In this document: in pieces, positions 62,550 through 64,000 of the stretch | Position numbering within the stretch: the first letter of the stretch is position 1 | Layout: every line of letters begins with the position of its first letter | Source: Bradyrhizobium sp. 139 | Lineage (GTDB): Bacteria > Pseudomonadota > Alphaproteobacteria > Rhizobiales > Xanthobacteraceae | DNA: 64,000 bases | NCBI RefSeq assembly: GCF_023074175.1 | Contig: NZ_JADPKS010000135.1 | Coordinates: 1 to 64,000 of the forward strand | Direction of reading: 5' to 3' | Notes under the pieces: model-generated | What the model was told of the DNA's origin: nothing | Databases searched by the model: none | The model's input: the letters and a program-made list of their open reading frames with translations, nothing else | Made by a program: the position numbers and the translations under genes

Positions 62550-63467
62550 ATGGATTATTTCGCCCAGCAGCTCATCAACGGTCTCGTTTTGGGCTCGATC
62601 TACGGCCTGATCGCCATCGGCTATACGATGGTCTACGGCATCGTCGGCATGATCAATTTCGCCCATGGCGATGTCTTCATGATCGGCGGCTTCATCGCCC
62701 TGATCACCTTCCTGATCCTGATCTCGCTCGGCCTGACCGCGGTCCCGGTGATCCTGCTGGTGGTGCTGCTGGTCGCGATGGCGATCACCGCGCTCTATGG
62801 CTGGACCATCGAGCGCATCGCCTACCGGCCGCTCCGTCACTCCTTCCGCCTTGCCCCGATGCTGTCGGCGATCGGCATGTCGTTCGTGCTGACCAACTAT
62901 TCGCAGGTGGCGCAGGGCGCACGCGTCAAGCCGATCCCGCCCCTCATCACCGGCGGCTACACGCTGCATGAGAGCCCGGACGGTTTCGTGATCCAGCTCT
63001 CCAACATCCAGATCATGGTGGTCATCACCACCATCGTGCTGCTGGCGATCTTCACCTGGCTGGTCTCGCGCACCCGGCTCGGGCGCGACATGCGCGCCTG
63101 CGAGCAGGACCAGACCATGGCAGCGCTGCTCGGCGTCGATGTCGACCGCACCATCTCCATGACTTTCGTGATCGGCGCCGCGCTCGCCGCGGTGGCAGGC
63201 CTGATGTACCTGCTCTATTACGGTCTGGTGGATTTCTTCATGGGCTTCGTCGCCGGCATCAAGGCGTTCACCGCGGCCGTGCTCGGCGGCATCGGCTCGC
63301 TGCCTGGCGCCATGCTGGGCGGTCTTGCCATCGGCCTCATCGAGACGTTCTGGTCGGCCTATTTCTCGGTCGAGTACAAAGACGTCGCGGCGTTCTCGAT
63401 CCTGATCGTCGTGCTGATCTTCATGCCGACCGGCCTGCTCGGCCGTCCCGAAGTCGAGAAAGTCTGA
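62550..63467 (+). CDS. livH: Branched-chain amino acid ABC transporter permease LivH
   Basis: 305-residue inner-membrane permease with about eight helices. MDYFAQQLINGLVLGSIYGL and IGMINFAHGDVFMIGGF (the GM-INFAHG motif near residue 37) identify LivH; the EAA-like loop is near TRLGRDMRACEQDQTMAALL. It handles branched-chain amino acids or similar ligands. livM starts 12 bp after its stop. The 288-bp gap to the small Gln-rich gene should hold the promoter; I see no clear element in it. Confidence 0.94.
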   Translation: MDYFAQQLINGLVLGSIYGLIAIGYTMVYGIVGMINFAHGDVFMIGGFIALITFLILISLGLTAVPVILLVVLLVAMAITALYGWTIERIAYRPLRHSFRLAPMLSAIGMSFVLTNYSQVAQGARVKPIPPLITGGYTLHESPDGFVIQLSNIQIMVVITTIVLLAIFTWLVSRTRLGRDMRACEQDQTMAALLGVDVDRTISMTFVIGAALAAVAGLMYLLYYGLVDFFMGFVAGIKAFTAAVLGGIGSLPGAMLGGLAIGLIETFWSAYFSVEYKDVAAFSILIVVLIFMPTGLLGRPEVEKV

Positions 63468-63478
63468 CGGTCGCGCGC

Positions 63479-64000
63479 GTGAACACTCCCTCGACCAATA
63501 CGACCAAGCCTGCAACGGGCATCCGCGCTCTCTTGAAGACGGCTTTCGTCAACGCCCTGATCGCGCTGGTGCTGTTCTCGCTGATGGTCGGTATCCGCAC
63601 CGAAGCAGGTTCCGACGGACAGCTCACCTATTGGACACGCTTCGGCGAGGTCGCCTCCCTCGTCGCCGCCGTGTTCGGCGGCTCGATCGTGATCGAGCTG
63701 CTCAGGCAATGGATCGGTTCGACTGGCGCCGAGAAGCTGGTGCCGGCGGCGGTGCAGAGCGGAATGTCGTTCGTCGGCCGCTACCTCGCACCCGCACTCC
63801 TGATCTTTACGCTGCTGGTGCCGGTCATCTTCTATGACCAGCGCTATATCCTCGACCTCGCGATCCTGGTCCTCACCTACGTGATGCTTGGCTGGGGCCT
63901 CAACGTGGTGGTCGGGCTCGCCGGCCTGCTCGATCTCGGCTACGTCGCCTTCTATGCGGTCGGCGCCTATTCCTACGCGCTGCTGGCCACCAATTTCGGC
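63479..64000 (+). CDS. livM: Branched-chain amino acid ABC transporter permease LivM (5' part, cut by the window end)
   Basis: The first 174 codons of the second permease from a GTG start. It shows the polar N-terminus (MNTPSTNTTKPATGIRALLK), helix 1 from residue 25, a cytoplasmic loop, and toward the end LGWGLNVVVGLAGLLDLGYV followed by AFYAVGAYSYAL, the LivM hallmark (NVVVGLAGLLDLGY). It runs past position 64000, so ATPases and the binding protein presumably lie beyond. An N-terminal extension compared with short LivM proteins is evident. Confidence 0.93.
   Translation, partial: MNTPSTNTTKPATGIRALLKTAFVNALIALVLFSLMVGIRTEAGSDGQLTYWTRFGEVASLVAAVFGGSIVIELLRQWIGSTGAEKLVPAAVQSGMSFVGRYLAPALLIFTLLVPVIFYDQRYILDLAILVLTYVMLGWGLNVVVGLAGLLDLGYVAFYAVGAYSYALLATNFG

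Overview
The window is GC-rich alphaproteobacterial chromosome. The gene families, and dense interspersed palindromes starting CGTCATTCCGGGGC, CGTCATTGCGAGC or CGTAGGGTGGGC, point to Bradyrhizobium or a close relative; this is inference from gene content, not a search. I see no rRNA, tRNA, CRISPR array or intact insertion sequence. The only classical mobile-element trace is a fragment of a group II intron reverse transcriptase at the left edge.

Positions 1-14020 form a peptide/amide uptake and catabolism region. It holds a family 5 substrate-binding protein (minus strand) and, on the plus strand, an M20 peptidase, a tandem glycine riboswitch in front of a D-amino-acid dehydrogenase/glycine-oxidase-like flavoprotein, a near-consensus sigma-54 promoter, two Dpp-type permeases with a double ATPase, an M81 (MlrC-like) peptidase, an M20D amidohydrolase, an amidase and a crotonase. 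14126-19112 carries housekeeping and miscellaneous enzymes (quinone oxidoreductase, DsbA-like isomerase, core-MetE protein, xanthine phosphoribosyltransferase, CinA-type protein). 19388-23718 is an ATP-grasp / alpha-E / transglutaminase / Anbu proteasome-like cluster. An SDR, an MFS exporter, a CNT nucleoside transporter, a cupin with a histone-H1-like tail and Usg follow. groES-groEL (28888-30886) has a sigma-32-type promoter and a CIRCE operator.

At 30998-31395 a GIY-YIG nuclease gene sits exactly between the two arms of one palindromic repeat. Next come a LysR regulator with a cysteine hydrolase and a GST, a periplasmic DUF2778 L,D-transpeptidase-like protein, a FecR-domain protein with an EF-hand loop paired with a CHASE2 nucleotide cyclase, two glycosyltransferases, DUF72 and DUF488 proteins, a PhzF protein and a second cyclase. 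45561-49271 is a TetR / HlyD / ABC exporter operon. 49385-51513 holds ArsR, AHSA1 and GFA genes, a frameshifted DUF2000 gene and a DUF4189 protein.

51708-58508 (minus strand) is a carbon-monoxide-dehydrogenase-type molybdenum hydroxylase cluster (coxG, coxS, coxM, coxD, coxE, two XdhC halves, a MoCo nucleotidyltransferase fusion) with no large subunit. pcaB-pcaD-pcaC (protocatechuate branch) follow, then a membrane protein, a tiny Gln-rich protein with its own terminator, and livH plus the start of livM at the right edge. Nineteen copies of about seven palindromic repeat families lie between these genes, several inside operons and one inside a coding region.
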